A stretch of DNA of 64,000 nt from Acinetobacter sp. ANC 3929 (GTDB lineage Bacteria; Pseudomonadota; Gammaproteobacteria; Pseudomonadales; Moraxellaceae), in assembly GCF_000369405.1 (NCBI RefSeq), contig NZ_KB849998.1, positions 713,411 through 777,410 of the forward strand. Direction: 5' to 3'. Below the pieces are notes generated by a model. It had not been told where the DNA came from and did no database searches. It saw only the letters and a program-made list of their open reading frames with translations. The position numbers were made by a program, and so were the translations under genes. Positions 56,810-64,000 of this stretch are shown piece by piece. The first letter of the stretch is position 1, and every line of letters starts with the position of its first letter.

Positions 56810-58113
56810 GCCAATCGAATCAATCATCTACAAAAAATTTGAATCTGCGTGCACAAGTGGTCAAAACACTTTTGGCGGTTCAAAATGGGCAATCTTTGAC
56901 TTCCGTTTTGAATCAACATATCAATATCGTTTCTGAACGCGACCGTGGTTTATATCACGAACTTACTTTAGGCTGTTTACGCCAATGGTATTCGTTAAAA
57001 GCCATTACCTTACCATTGCTCACAAAACCATTAGACAATGAAGCACTAGAAAGTTGTTTATATCTTGGTTTATATCAAATTTTATGTACCCGTATTCCGG
57101 TACATGCTGCGATTTCAGAAACTGTAAATGCAGCTAAGCAACTCGGTTTCGAGCCAATGAGTGGTTTGGTCAATGCGATTCTGCGTCGTGTTTCACGTGA
57201 AACAGATGAATTTCAAACCGCGTTGAATAATACGCATGGTTTACCAAGTTGGTTATTCAAGCGACTCAAAAAAGATTGGCCTGAGCAAGCAGAGTCTCTA
57301 TGTCAGGCCTTAAAACAAGTCGCACCACTGACGCTGCGTGTCAATGAACGCCAAGTCAGTCGTGACGAATATTTAGAGATTTTGGACGAAGAACAGATTG
57401 ATGCTCGTCCTTGCCTGCTTTCAAATGTGGGTATTGTTTTGGAACAAACGGGCAATATTACTCATTTACCAGGTTTCGAAGAAGGTGGCTTTTCTGTTCA
57501 GGATGAACATGCACAATTGTGCGCGATGCTTTTACCCAACTTAGATGACCAAATGGTTGTCGATGCATGTGCTGCACCAGGGGGCAAAGCTGCACACATT
57601 CTTGAGCGCTTTAATCCGAAAAAACTGATTGCACTCGATCATGATGCAAAACGTTTATTGCGTGTTTCTGAAAATTTAGAACGTCTTGCCCTAGATCAAC
57701 ATAATGTTGAGATTATTACCGCAGATGCCACCACGTGGCAGGCACAGGAACTTGTCGACTGTATCGTACTGGATGCGCCTTGTTCCGCGACAGGCGTAAT
57801 TCGTCGTCATCCTGATATTCGTCTGCTCAGACAATCAACCGATATCGCGCAGACTGTGGCGTTACAGCAACAGATTTTGCAGCAGATGTGGCAACAACTT
57901 AAAGTTGGTGGCACTTTACTGTATATCACCTGCTCGATTCTCAAAGCTGAAAATGAGCAGCAAATGGCGGCATTCTTTGCGGAACATGCCAATGCCGAAG
58001 AAATCAAAATCAATGCAGATTGGGGGATTGAACAGACCTATGGTCGTCAGTTGCTTCCATCTGCACACGCTGGTGATGGCTTCTATTATTGCCGAATTAA
58101 AAAATTGGCTTAA
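56806..58113 (+). CDS. rsmB: 16S rRNA m5C967 methyltransferase RsmB
   Basis: Methylates C967 of 16S rRNA with SAM. The protein has 435 residues. An N-terminal NusB-like RNA-binding domain (about 1-140) precedes the Rossmann methyltransferase domain. Motif I is DACAAPGGKAAHIL, followed by the catalytic cysteines in LDAPCSATGVIRRHPDI and ITCSIL. It overlaps fmt by four bases, the same order as E. coli fmt-rsmB; a trkA gene does not follow here. Confidence 0.96.
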   Translation: MSQSNQSSTKNLNLRAQVVKTLLAVQNGQSLTSVLNQHINIVSERDRGLYHELTLGCLRQWYSLKAITLPLLTKPLDNEALESCLYLGLYQILCTRIPVHAAISETVNAAKQLGFEPMSGLVNAILRRVSRETDEFQTALNNTHGLPSWLFKRLKKDWPEQAESLCQALKQVAPLTLRVNERQVSRDEYLEILDEEQIDARPCLLSNVGIVLEQTGNITHLPGFEEGGFSVQDEHAQLCAMLLPNLDDQMVVDACAAPGGKAAHILERFNPKKLIALDHDAKRLLRVSENLERLALDQHNVEIITADATTWQAQELVDCIVLDAPCSATGVIRRHPDIRLLRQSTDIAQTVALQQQILQQMWQQLKVGGTLLYITCSILKAENEQQMAAFFAEHANAEEIKINADWGIEQTYGRQLLPSAHAGDGFYYCRIKKLA

Positions 58114-58120
58114 TCAAAAT

Positions 58121-58150
58121 AAAAAAGCAGGCTTTGAAGCCTGCTTTTTT
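58121..58150. terminator. Terminator of fmt-rsmB, probably bidirectional
   Basis: AAAAAAGCAGGC / GCCTGCTTTTTT (12 bp) with loop TTTGAA, between the rsmB stop and the convergent metS-like stop. Confidence 0.9.
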
Positions 58151-58161
58151 ATTCATTCAAT

Positions 58162-58305
58162 TTAGAGCGTATGCTGATCTTTGACTTCTTCCAGAACGTC
58201 ATCGAGTTCTTCTGGATGTTTGGATAAGTGCAGAATAGACAATGCTAGTCCGCCCCATAAAAACACCATTGAAATCACCATCATTACGATTGCTGAAGTA
58301 TTCAT
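58162..58305 (-). CDS. MetS-like small subunit of an NSS sodium symporter
   Basis: A 47-residue protein: one membrane helix (MNTSAIVMMVISMVFLWGGL) followed by a short acidic tail (HPEELDDVLEEVKDQHTL). This is the MetS type small subunit found behind NSS transporters such as MetP. The start is secure: AGGAG lies seven bases before ATG 58305, and it begins ten bases after the transporter stop. The frame stays open upstream to 58359, but that part lies inside the transporter gene. Confidence 0.88.
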   Translation of the reverse strand: MNTSAIVMMVISMVFLWGGLALSILHLSKHPEELDDVLEEVKDQHTL

Positions 58306-58315
58306 ATTTGTTCTC

Positions 58316-59794
58316 CTAGCGATCTTTGATTCGGCTGAGTACAATTGCAACGACAGCACAGAAAATTACGCTGCCCCATCCAAAGATGCCTTGTAAGCTC
58401 ATGCTATAACTATCGTAACCGTTTTTCACCAAGTTAAATACGGTCATGCTTAAGGTGGTTAACAAGATCAACGAAGTGATCACCGTTAAAGTGAAATCCC
58501 AGCCTTTGCCCAATTGAATCGTCGAAATACGATTCACATGATCACGCAATTCAAGCAAAGCAGAACGTTTAAACCAAGCAATACTGATAATTGAAATCAA
58601 TGCACCACCAATAATACCGATGTTATTGATGAAGTGATCGACGATATCGACCAGTTTAATCGCATTCACACTTGAGAATAAGATCACTGAAACAAGCGCA
58701 CTACCACCACCAATAATCGTTACAGCTTTGGTACGGCCCCATTTCAACTTGTCCTGCATTGCAGCAATCGGCACTTCCAAGATACTGACCATGGAAGAGA
58801 TACCCGCAACAAACAACGAAGAGAAGAATAAGAAACCAAATAAATCTGCACCCGCACCTAAACTTGAAATGATTTTAGGGAATGCGATGAATGCTAGACC
58901 AATACCACCACTCACAACTTCGTGTACTTCTTTACCTGCCGCATGTGCCATAAAGCCCAACGCAGCAAAAATACCAATACCTGCCAAAATCTCAGTTGAC
59001 GCGTTGGCAAAACCAACGATCAATCCCGAACCCGTTAAGTTAGTTTTAGGTTTTAAGTAAGAGGCATAAGTCACCATGATCCCGAAGCCTACAGACAACG
59101 AGAAGAAAGTATGACCATAAGCAGCTAACCAAACTTTATAGTTCATCATCGCTGACCAGTTTGGAGTAAAGAATGCATTTAAGCCTTCTACCGCACCAGG
59201 TAAACGTAATGACTGGATCACAAGAACCGTAAACAAGACAAATAACAACGGCATGAAAATCTTATTTGATAATTCAACGCCCTTCTTAACACCGCCATAC
59301 AAAATGATTAAGGTCAGTGCCCAGATACCAACGATTGGCCAGAACAAATGACTTACAAATTGTAGATCGAAGCCAGTCGCTTTCGAGGTCTGCAAATAAG
59401 TATTGAAGAAGAAGCTTTCAGGGTCACTGCCCCATGCCTGACCAATTGAGAAGTAGACATAACTCCCCGCCCAAGTTAATACGCTGGCATAATACAAACC
59501 AATGATGATACACACACAGACTTGCCACCAACCGAGTGTCTCACCACCTTTAAATAACGCACGATAAGCTTTTGGTGGTGAATTACGCGCGCGGTGTCCT
59601 GTTGCATAATCTAAGAATAAAAGAGGTAAACCAGCGGTAATCAATGCCAGTAAATAAGGGATAAGAAACGCCCCACCACCATTTTCATAAGCAACGTAAG
59701 GGAAACGCCAAATGTTACCTAAACCTACAGCTGAGCCAACAGCTGCAATAATAAAACCAGATCGTGATGTCCAGTTTTCACGAGAATCTGCCAT
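58316..59794 (-). CDS. NSS family sodium-dependent amino acid symporter (MetP-like)
   Basis: A 492-residue transporter with 12 membrane segments of the neurotransmitter:sodium symporter fold. TM1 carries SRSGFIIAAVGSAVGLGNIWRFPYVAYENGGGAF, including the unwound GSAVGLGN and the conserved WRFPY. Later segments include GHTFFSLSVGFGIMVTYASYL. Sodium-coupled uptake of a neutral amino acid (methionine or alanine in the MetPS pair) is likely. ATG 59794 has AGGTG upstream and fits the family start (MADSRENW). It is co-transcribed with the MetS-like gene. Confidence 0.92.
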   Translation of the reverse strand: MADSRENWTSRSGFIIAAVGSAVGLGNIWRFPYVAYENGGGAFLIPYLLALITAGLPLLFLDYATGHRARNSPPKAYRALFKGGETLGWWQVCVCIIIGLYYASVLTWAGSYVYFSIGQAWGSDPESFFFNTYLQTSKATGFDLQFVSHLFWPIVGIWALTLIILYGGVKKGVELSNKIFMPLLFVLFTVLVIQSLRLPGAVEGLNAFFTPNWSAMMNYKVWLAAYGHTFFSLSVGFGIMVTYASYLKPKTNLTGSGLIVGFANASTEILAGIGIFAALGFMAHAAGKEVHEVVSGGIGLAFIAFPKIISSLGAGADLFGFLFFSSLFVAGISSMVSILEVPIAAMQDKLKWGRTKAVTIIGGGSALVSVILFSSVNAIKLVDIVDHFINNIGIIGGALISIISIAWFKRSALLELRDHVNRISTIQLGKGWDFTLTVITSLILLTTLSMTVFNLVKNGYDSYSMSLQGIFGWGSVIFCAVVAIVLSRIKDR

Positions 59795-60122
59795 AAAACA
59801 CCTAAATTGTCCTGCTGGCCGTTCCATGCTGCCCTAGGTTTTTATTATCCAACAGACATGAAAAGTGCCATAAAAAATCTTGTTTTGCTTGCATGAAATT
59901 TCAACCTTGTGGGTCTCCGTTTACATGGACAAACAAAGCAAAAACCAAACCATCTTCCTTAAAGATTGGGCTTTGTTTTTCTGCTTTTAATAGCCGAACA
60001 ATACCTGTTTTTATTTCTTTTTACTGTAAATTCTGAAAGAAAAAGTCATCTTTTTTGAACAACTGATTATTTTTCAACAGACTGTAATTTTGACCTTGCA
60101 GTCAACTTATAAAAATCAAGTA
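59795..60122. other. Intergenic region upstream of the NSS symporter
   Basis: About 330 bases between the aldehyde dehydrogenase terminator and the symporter start. It holds a long imperfect hairpin at 59931-59978 (AAACAAAGC / GCTTTGTTT outer stem with inner ATCTT/AAGAT pairing). The rest is AT-rich. A 47-codon frame at 59893 has no ribosome binding site. No tRNA or riboswitch was recognised. Confidence 0.5.
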
Positions 60123-60157
60123 CATAAAACAATCAAGCGAAGCTAAAACTCCGCTTG
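60123..60157 (-). terminator. Terminator of the aldehyde dehydrogenase gene
   Basis: On the minus strand CAAGCGGAG pairs with CTTCGCTTG (9 bp, one wobble) around a 6-nt loop, followed by ATTGTTTTATG, 14 bases after the stop. Confidence 0.65.
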
Positions 60158-60171
60158 GGCCACAATCTTTT

Positions 60172-61614
60172 TTATTGTTTAATGGCTAATAATCTTTCCT
60201 CTTGCATATCCCGAATCGCAGAATGAATACCCTCTCGACCTAGGCCAGAATCCTTCACACCGCCATAGGGCATATTATCGACACGGAAAGTCGGGACATC
60301 GTTAATAATCACACCTCCAACATGTAAATGGTCCCATGCATACAGCATTTTATTGAGATTTTGCGTATATACACCTGCCTGCAAACCAAAACGACTTTGG
60401 TTAATGGTGGCAATCCCCTGCTCAAAATCTTTGAATTTTTCTAAGATCGCGACAGGACCAAAGGCTTCATCCTTATAAATTTCCAGCTTGGCATCTACAT
60501 TTTCCAGCAAAGTGGGTTCAAATAGCATGCCTTGTAGACTTCCTCCTATCAGTATTTTTGCTCCTTTCTTCTCTGCTTTATCCAGCCATTTTTTTAAGCG
60601 AACAGCTTCAGCTTCCTTAATCATCGGACCAACCACAGTGCTACTTAAGCTTGGATCATCTGCCTTGATTTTTTTCAATTTTGCAATGAGTTTCTTTTTC
60701 AGGTCAGCATAGATATCTGCATGTACTAAAATCCGCTGCACACTGATACATACTTGTCCTGCATGACCATAAGCCGCAGCAATTAAGCGGTCAATTAAAG
60801 CATCATCAATCACAGTATCCGCATCAATCAACACAGCAGCATTGCCACCAAGTTCCAAGGTCACTTTCTTGCGACCTGCACGTGCTTTCATGTCCCAGCC
60901 AACCTGATCTGACCCAGTAAAGCTGAGTAATTTAAAACGGTCATCAGTTACAAGGATATCTGCTGCTTGGCGGTCACATGGCAATACCGACCATGAACCT
61001 TTCGGTAATTCTGTTTCCGCCAGAACCTTGGCAATCATTAAAGCACTGATTGGGGTCAAACTTGCAGGTTTCAGCACAAATGGGCAACCTGCTGCAATTG
61101 CGGGTGCAATCTTATGAGCGACTAGATTTAAAGGGAAATTAAACGGACTAATTAAGGAAATCGTACCAATTGGCACCTGTTTGACCATGCCACGGAAACG
61201 CGCGGCAGCGGGTGTGACTGCCAATGGCAGCATACGACCATCATCAAGCTGCGTGACTGCATCTGCTGCCAATTGGAAAGTATTAATTAAACGTTCCACT
61301 TCGGCACTGGCTGCACCACGAGGTTTACCACCTTCAGCAATCAGAATCTCAGTGAGTTCCTCGCGTAGTTGATTAAAGCGTTTTACACAATGCAGCAAGA
61401 TTTTCTGCTTTTGAAAAGGCTTGAGTGCTGCCATTTCCGCTTCTGCTTTTACCGAAGCCGAAATGGCTTTTTCAAGGACCTTAGCATCAGCCAATGCCAC
61501 ACGCGCATAGACCGTATTTCGATACTTATCATGCACTTCTAACCATTGCCCTGTGGTAACAGCCTTTCCTGCTACATACAACGGGTAATCCAGCACGCTT
61601 GATGTATCTGTCAT
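60172..61614 (-). CDS. NAD(P)-dependent aldehyde dehydrogenase
   Basis: Oxidises an aldehyde to the acid. The protein has 480 residues. The catalytic segments are SPFNFPLNL, FTGSDQVGW, the glutamate in LELGGNAAVLI, and the cysteine in HAGQVCISVQR, with YGGVKDSGLGREG near the C-terminus. It belongs to the broad NAD-dependent ALDH group with relatives acting on succinate semialdehyde or sulfolactaldehyde; the substrate is not clear. It is a single-gene unit, divergent from the outer-membrane protein gene. Confidence 0.92.
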   Translation of the reverse strand: MTDTSSVLDYPLYVAGKAVTTGQWLEVHDKYRNTVYARVALADAKVLEKAISASVKAEAEMAALKPFQKQKILLHCVKRFNQLREELTEILIAEGGKPRGAASAEVERLINTFQLAADAVTQLDDGRMLPLAVTPAAARFRGMVKQVPIGTISLISPFNFPLNLVAHKIAPAIAAGCPFVLKPASLTPISALMIAKVLAETELPKGSWSVLPCDRQAADILVTDDRFKLLSFTGSDQVGWDMKARAGRKKVTLELGGNAAVLIDADTVIDDALIDRLIAAAYGHAGQVCISVQRILVHADIYADLKKKLIAKLKKIKADDPSLSSTVVGPMIKEAEAVRLKKWLDKAEKKGAKILIGGSLQGMLFEPTLLENVDAKLEIYKDEAFGPVAILEKFKDFEQGIATINQSRFGLQAGVYTQNLNKMLYAWDHLHVGGVIINDVPTFRVDNMPYGGVKDSGLGREGIHSAIRDMQEERLLAIKQ

Positions 61615-61746
61615 TATTATCGATTCCTTTATAAAAATTTAAAATTAGACTACTGCATATTTCCAAAGATCACTATATGATTCGCCCATTCACTGATGAA
61701 TTCACAACAATTCATTACGGTTTTCGATATTTATTAGGACAATGCA

Positions 61747-62442
61747 ATGAAAATATTAAAAATATCAATGCTTGCTTTAGGGACAAGCTTTTGTGGCGTC
61801 GCACAAGCGGATTTGATTGGTGTAAAAGGTGATCTCAGCTATTGGAATTATAATGGTGAAGCCAATATGGCTGCACAAACATCAGCACCAGATCAGGACC
61901 TTGATCGTAAAGGTTCTGCACAAGTTTCGCTGGCATTTGAACACCCAATTCCACTGATTCCAAATGCAAAAATTCGCTATGTGAATTTAAAATCGCAAAC
62001 TGAAAATGAAGTCGCAGGTCAGCCTGTATATGACCTCAACATCGACCATACCGATTTCATTTTATATTATGAAATCTTGGATACGATCGTAAATGCAGAT
62101 GTTGGTCTAGGTGCAACCAACCTCAATGGTGATGTAAAAACATTGGGCCTAAGCAAAACCGACATCGATAAAACAGTCCCTGTGATCTACGGTTCTGCTG
62201 GGGTGAAACTGCCATTCACTGGCCTAAGTGCTAAAGCAGAATTGTTATATAGCAACTTTAATGATGCCAAAATCACCGATGCTCAAGCCGAATTACAATA
62301 TAACTTTATTGATAATCTTTTGGTCGATGTCGGCTTAAAAGCAGGCTACCGCATCTTAGATATCAAATTAGATGATTACGAAAAAAATGATCTTAAATTT
62401 AACTTTAAAGGTCCTTATATTGGCTTAGATGTTCATTTTTAA
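61747..62442 (+). CDS. TIGR04219-type outer-membrane beta-barrel protein
   Basis: A 231-residue protein with signal peptide ending AQA (residues 1-21). An alternating beta-barrel follows and it ends with a phenylalanine (IGLDVHF), the outer-membrane sorting signal. The N-terminal DLIGVKGDLSYWNYNGEA, the HPIPLIPNAKIRY segment and the NFKGPYIGLDVHF end match the TIGR04219 family, whose function is unknown. A single-gene unit with its own terminator, followed by the candidate small RNA. Confidence 0.9.
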   Translation: MKILKISMLALGTSFCGVAQADLIGVKGDLSYWNYNGEANMAAQTSAPDQDLDRKGSAQVSLAFEHPIPLIPNAKIRYVNLKSQTENEVAGQPVYDLNIDHTDFILYYEILDTIVNADVGLGATNLNGDVKTLGLSKTDIDKTVPVIYGSAGVKLPFTGLSAKAELLYSNFNDAKITDAQAELQYNFIDNLLVDVGLKAGYRILDIKLDDYEKNDLKFNFKGPYIGLDVHF

Positions 62443-62456
62443 GACCTAAAATATAT

Positions 62457-62488
62457 AAAAAAACGGAATTTCATAATTCCGTTTTTTT
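62457..62488 (+). terminator. Terminator of the outer-membrane protein gene
   Basis: AAAAAAACGGAATT / AATTCCGTTTTTTT (14 bp) with loop TCAT, 14 bases after the stop. It separates the gene from the downstream small RNA candidate. Confidence 0.9.
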
Positions 62489-62502
62489 ATAGCTCATCAT
62501 TT

Positions 62503-62520
62503 CATCAATCTTGATTGATG
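62503..62520. promoter_or_regulatory. Perfect 18-bp palindrome upstream of the small RNA
   Basis: CATCAATC-TT-GATTGATG, two perfect 8-bp arms. It overlaps the first two bases of the GacA-like element, so a second regulator or a composite site is possible. It is not followed by a T-run. Confidence 0.5.
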
Positions 62521-62536
62521 TACGCTAAAACCTACA
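62519..62536 (+). promoter_or_regulatory. GacA upstream-activating-sequence-like element
   Basis: TGTACG-CTAAAA-CCTACA is 18 bp long and matches the consensus TGTAAG-N6-CTTACA at 10 of 12 half-site positions. Its centre lies about 65 bases upstream of the expected start of the small RNA, a spacing known from rsmX/Y/Z promoters. Binding by GacA is inferred. Confidence 0.6.
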
Positions 62537-62592
62537 AAGATCGCAGTAATTGACGAATATCAGAATGCAAACCTTTCACCTATCATACAAAT

Positions 62593-62713
62593 CATAGAGA
62601 GACAGGAAGTCTCATTGAGAATAATAAAACACACAGGACGTGGTCGTTAATAGGATATCAACGACATAAACTGAATATGAAGAAGCCCCGTCAGGATGAT
62701 GGGGCTTCTTTTT
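62593..62713 (+). ncRNA. Candidate CsrA/RsmA-binding small RNA (RsmX/Y/Z-like)
   Basis: About 120 nt; the 5' end is estimated from a TATCAT -10-like sequence at 62581-62586. Three hairpins are visible. The first is GAGAC-AGGAA-GTCTC (62599-62613). The second is GTCGTT / AACGAC (62643-62665) with AATAGGATATC in the loop. The third is the terminator AGAAGCCCC / GGGGCTTCT (62681-62709) whose loop shows AGGAT closed by TC/GA, followed by TTTTT. A fourth AGGA (62635-62638) is single-stranded. The GGA in loops is the CsrA/RsmA recognition feature, and size and upstream element match Rsm RNAs. No open reading frame with a binding site lies inside. Whether this RNA is already described is not known to me. 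Confidence 0.72.
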
Positions 62714-62735
62714 ATCTATCATTTTTAAACGCGAT

Positions 62736-63044
62736 TTAAAGACTTTTAAGATACGCAACTACTTCGTCATGCTCCGCCATTTCAGCAAGTTGTAGGGCCG
62801 TATATTCGCCTTTATAAGCAACGTTTGCGCCTTTACTCACCAACAGCTTCACCACAGCTAAATGATCATTCTCAGCAGCAGCCTGTAATGCACTATAACC
62901 GTCATCATCGGTCTGATTTGGATCTGTACCCTCTGCCAATAATTGCTCGACTTGTTCCACATCACCAAGAGATGCCCAATACACCAGCTCAGGAAGATGT
63001 AGTTCTTCATCATCGTCAGGCAGTGGAGAGAAAGAGTTAAACAT
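62736..63044 (-). CDS. Small ankyrin-repeat protein
   Basis: A 102-residue acidic protein with about two and a half ankyrin repeats: LVYWASLGDVEQVEQLLAEGTDPNQTDDDGYSALQAAAENDHLAVVKLLVSKGANVAYKGEYTALQLAEMAEHDEVVAYL. The consensus ALQAA and VVKLLVSKGA are clear. Ankyrin repeats mediate protein-protein contacts; the partner is unknown. No signal peptide. The gene converges on the small RNA candidate with a gap of 22 bases. Confidence 0.88.
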   Translation of the reverse strand: MFNSFSPLPDDDEELHLPELVYWASLGDVEQVEQLLAEGTDPNQTDDDGYSALQAAAENDHLAVVKLLVSKGANVAYKGEYTALQLAEMAEHDEVVAYLKSL

Positions 63045-63157
63045 TACTTTTAATTAATCTCAATATGCTAATAAATTACGATTTTTCTAGTAAGTTTTTT
63101 CACTAATAACTTAATACCCACTAAAATAGATTCATTTTTTTCTACTACCGAACGTTA

Positions 63158-63775
63158 TCACTTATCTCTAGAATTGTAATATTGCTTTCTCCAATTAACG
63201 TAGTTTAAATCTCGATTATCTATATTTTTCAGATTGATATTATAGAATGCACGTAATGCTATTTCAAAAGGACCTTCGTGATGTATAAGTTCTGCAATTT
63301 CACTCATAGTACGACTAGACAATAATCCATGATAAAATTCATTTACTATCCTTTCCGCATTTGTTAAATCTTCAGAAAATATTGAACTTACTTTTTGTGC
63401 TATTATTTCTAACAAATAAGGTATATCAGATTCAATTACAAAATCACGCTTATGATCTTTCAATATTTGCTCAACAATTGAATGGAATATAAATTTTGAT
63501 ATATCTTCTGGATTTGTTGAGATAAGCATTACCTCACCTCTTTCCTCCAAATCTTTAAGTACTTGGTCTATTTTTTCTATATAATTTTGGCTAGTAACCT
63601 CAGCTGACTCATTTTCTAGCAGCCTTTTTTCATCTATATCTCGAATAGAACCCTGCTCAAATATAACCTTCTTTCTATGTAATGTTGTCATTTGTATTCT
63701 TTCTCTACGATTAATATATACATAAATTGGATAAAAGATACATAAACAAAATATTGCGAAAATTAAAAACTCCAT
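63158..63775 (-). CDS. AT-rich orphan membrane-anchored protein of unknown function
   Basis: A 205-residue protein. One N-terminal membrane segment (MEFLIFAIFCLCIFYPIYVYI) is followed by basic residues (NRRERIQ), so the rest should lie in the cytoplasm. The soluble part is charged and helical, with EKIDQVLKDLEERGEVMLIST and SSIFSEDLTNAERIVNEFYHGLLSS; I recognise no domain. Codons and bases are markedly AT-richer than in the neighbours, suggesting transfer. It lies between the ankyrin gene and the end of an rRNA operon, a place where foreign genes often settle. Confidence 0.7.
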   Translation of the reverse strand: MEFLIFAIFCLCIFYPIYVYINRRERIQMTTLHRKKVIFEQGSIRDIDEKRLLENESAEVTSQNYIEKIDQVLKDLEERGEVMLISTNPEDISKFIFHSIVEQILKDHKRDFVIESDIPYLLEIIAQKVSSIFSEDLTNAERIVNEFYHGLLSSRTMSEIAELIHHEGPFEIALRAFYNINLKNIDNRDLNYVNWRKQYYNSRDK

Positions 63776-63864
63776 ATCAAGACTTTTCTCATAGTTATTT
63801 TAAAAACACCACAAAATTCTGAATTTACGATATTTTACACTAACAATCTATTGTTCTCTAGCCA

Positions 63865-63902
63865 ATAAAAAACACCCCCTTCGCTAACGCGGAGGGGGTG
63901 TT
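63865..63902 (-). terminator. Terminator of the rRNA operon
   Basis: On the minus strand AACACCCCCT pairs with AGGGGGTGTT (10 bp, with inner CGC/GCG pairing) and is followed by TTTTTTATT. It lies just after the 5S rRNA 3' end. Confidence 0.92.
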
Positions 63903-63911
63903 TAGATTTAA

Positions 63912-64000
63912 AAGCTGGCGATGACTTACTCTCACATGGCAAGTGCCACACTACCATCAGCGCTAAGAGGTTTCACTTCTGAGTTCGGGAAGGGATCAGG
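63912..64000 (-). rRNA. rrf: 5S ribosomal RNA, 3' part
   Basis: The reverse complement contains CCGAACTCAGAAGTGAAAC, GCGCTGATGGTAGTGTGG and GTGAGAGTAAGTCATCGCC, all hallmark 5S rRNA segments. About 89 bases are inside the window; the 5' end and presumably the rest of an rrn operon lie beyond the right edge. The exact 3' end is uncertain by two to three bases. Confidence 0.95.

Noticed and set aside
59893..60036. 47-codon reading frame starting MKFQPCGSPFTW
   Set aside because: No ribosome binding site, it contains the hairpin, and it has no recognisable protein character.

Overview
The window is a chromosomal segment of a gammaproteobacterium of the family Moraxellaceae, almost certainly an Acinetobacter. 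The reasons are a class C beta-lactamase of the Acinetobacter (ADC) type at about 23.6-24.8 kb, a moderately AT-rich composition, the gene order dapA - bamC-like - purC, glmU-glmS, and serB divergent from a YtjB/AhpA-type gene. The species cannot be fixed from what I can see. No transposase, integrase, phage, CRISPR or tRNA gene was recognised. Most of the window is core chromosome.

Layout. 0.0-3.8 kb: a truncated SCP2-like gene, a small membrane protein, serB and its divergent neighbour. 4.0-7.5 kb: a co-directional cofactor and housekeeping run, ribBA-ribH-nusB-thiL-pgpA. 7.5-10.8 kb: glmU-glmS, making UDP-GlcNAc precursors, closed by a strong terminator. 10.8-12.9 kb: a YitT membrane protein, an Lrp/AsnC regulator and pncA. 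13.2-15.4 kb: dapA, a BamC-like lipoprotein and purC. 15.7-20 kb: a TonB-dependent receptor converging on a lipoprotein amidohydrolase across a shared terminator. 20-26.6 kb (minus strand): an acyltransferase, a YddG-type exporter, rarA, the ADC beta-lactamase just behind a PQQ sugar dehydrogenase lipoprotein, and a YcgN-type protein. 26.7-31.9 kb: a DUF1328 protein, a dienelactone hydrolase, a 570-bp gene-free stretch, then mutY, an M23 lipoprotein, a small unknown gene, tag and a zinc alcohol dehydrogenase. 31.9-37.7 kb: a PEP mutase/isocitrate lyase family enzyme with a MocR regulator, a lipoprotein, and a LysR regulator divergent from an aldo/keto reductase and an MFS pump.

37.7-41.1 kb (minus): a START-domain protein, dapB, dnaJ and a membrane protein. 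41.2-46.2 kb: a two-gene RND efflux operon divergent from a TetR regulator, with an inverted repeat between them. 46.3-50.6 kb: ppc and a uracil-type NCS2 permease. 50.7-53.7 kb: a LysR regulator, a TauE/SafE exporter and an unusual two-lobed DsbA-like protein. 53.8-58.1 kb: ilvD, then fmt-rsmB divergent from it. 58.2-61.6 kb: a MetS/NSS sodium symporter pair and an aldehyde dehydrogenase. 61.7-64 kb: a TIGR04219-type outer-membrane protein, a candidate small RNA, an ankyrin protein, an AT-rich orphan gene, and the 3' end of a 5S rRNA with its operon terminator.

The most interesting object is the gene-free strip at 62503-62713. It carries an 18-bp element resembling the GacA upstream activating sequence. 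About 60 bases further on comes a roughly 120-nt candidate RNA. This has four AGGA motifs, three of them in hairpin loops including the terminator loop. That is the architecture of RsmX/Y/Z-type RNAs that sequester CsrA/RsmA, so it is a strong candidate for an undescribed Gac/Rsm regulatory RNA in Acinetobacter. Other points worth attention are a 34-nt direct repeat flanking the PEP mutase-family gene, the beta-lactamase position, and the eroded-looking element at 27.8-28.3 kb.
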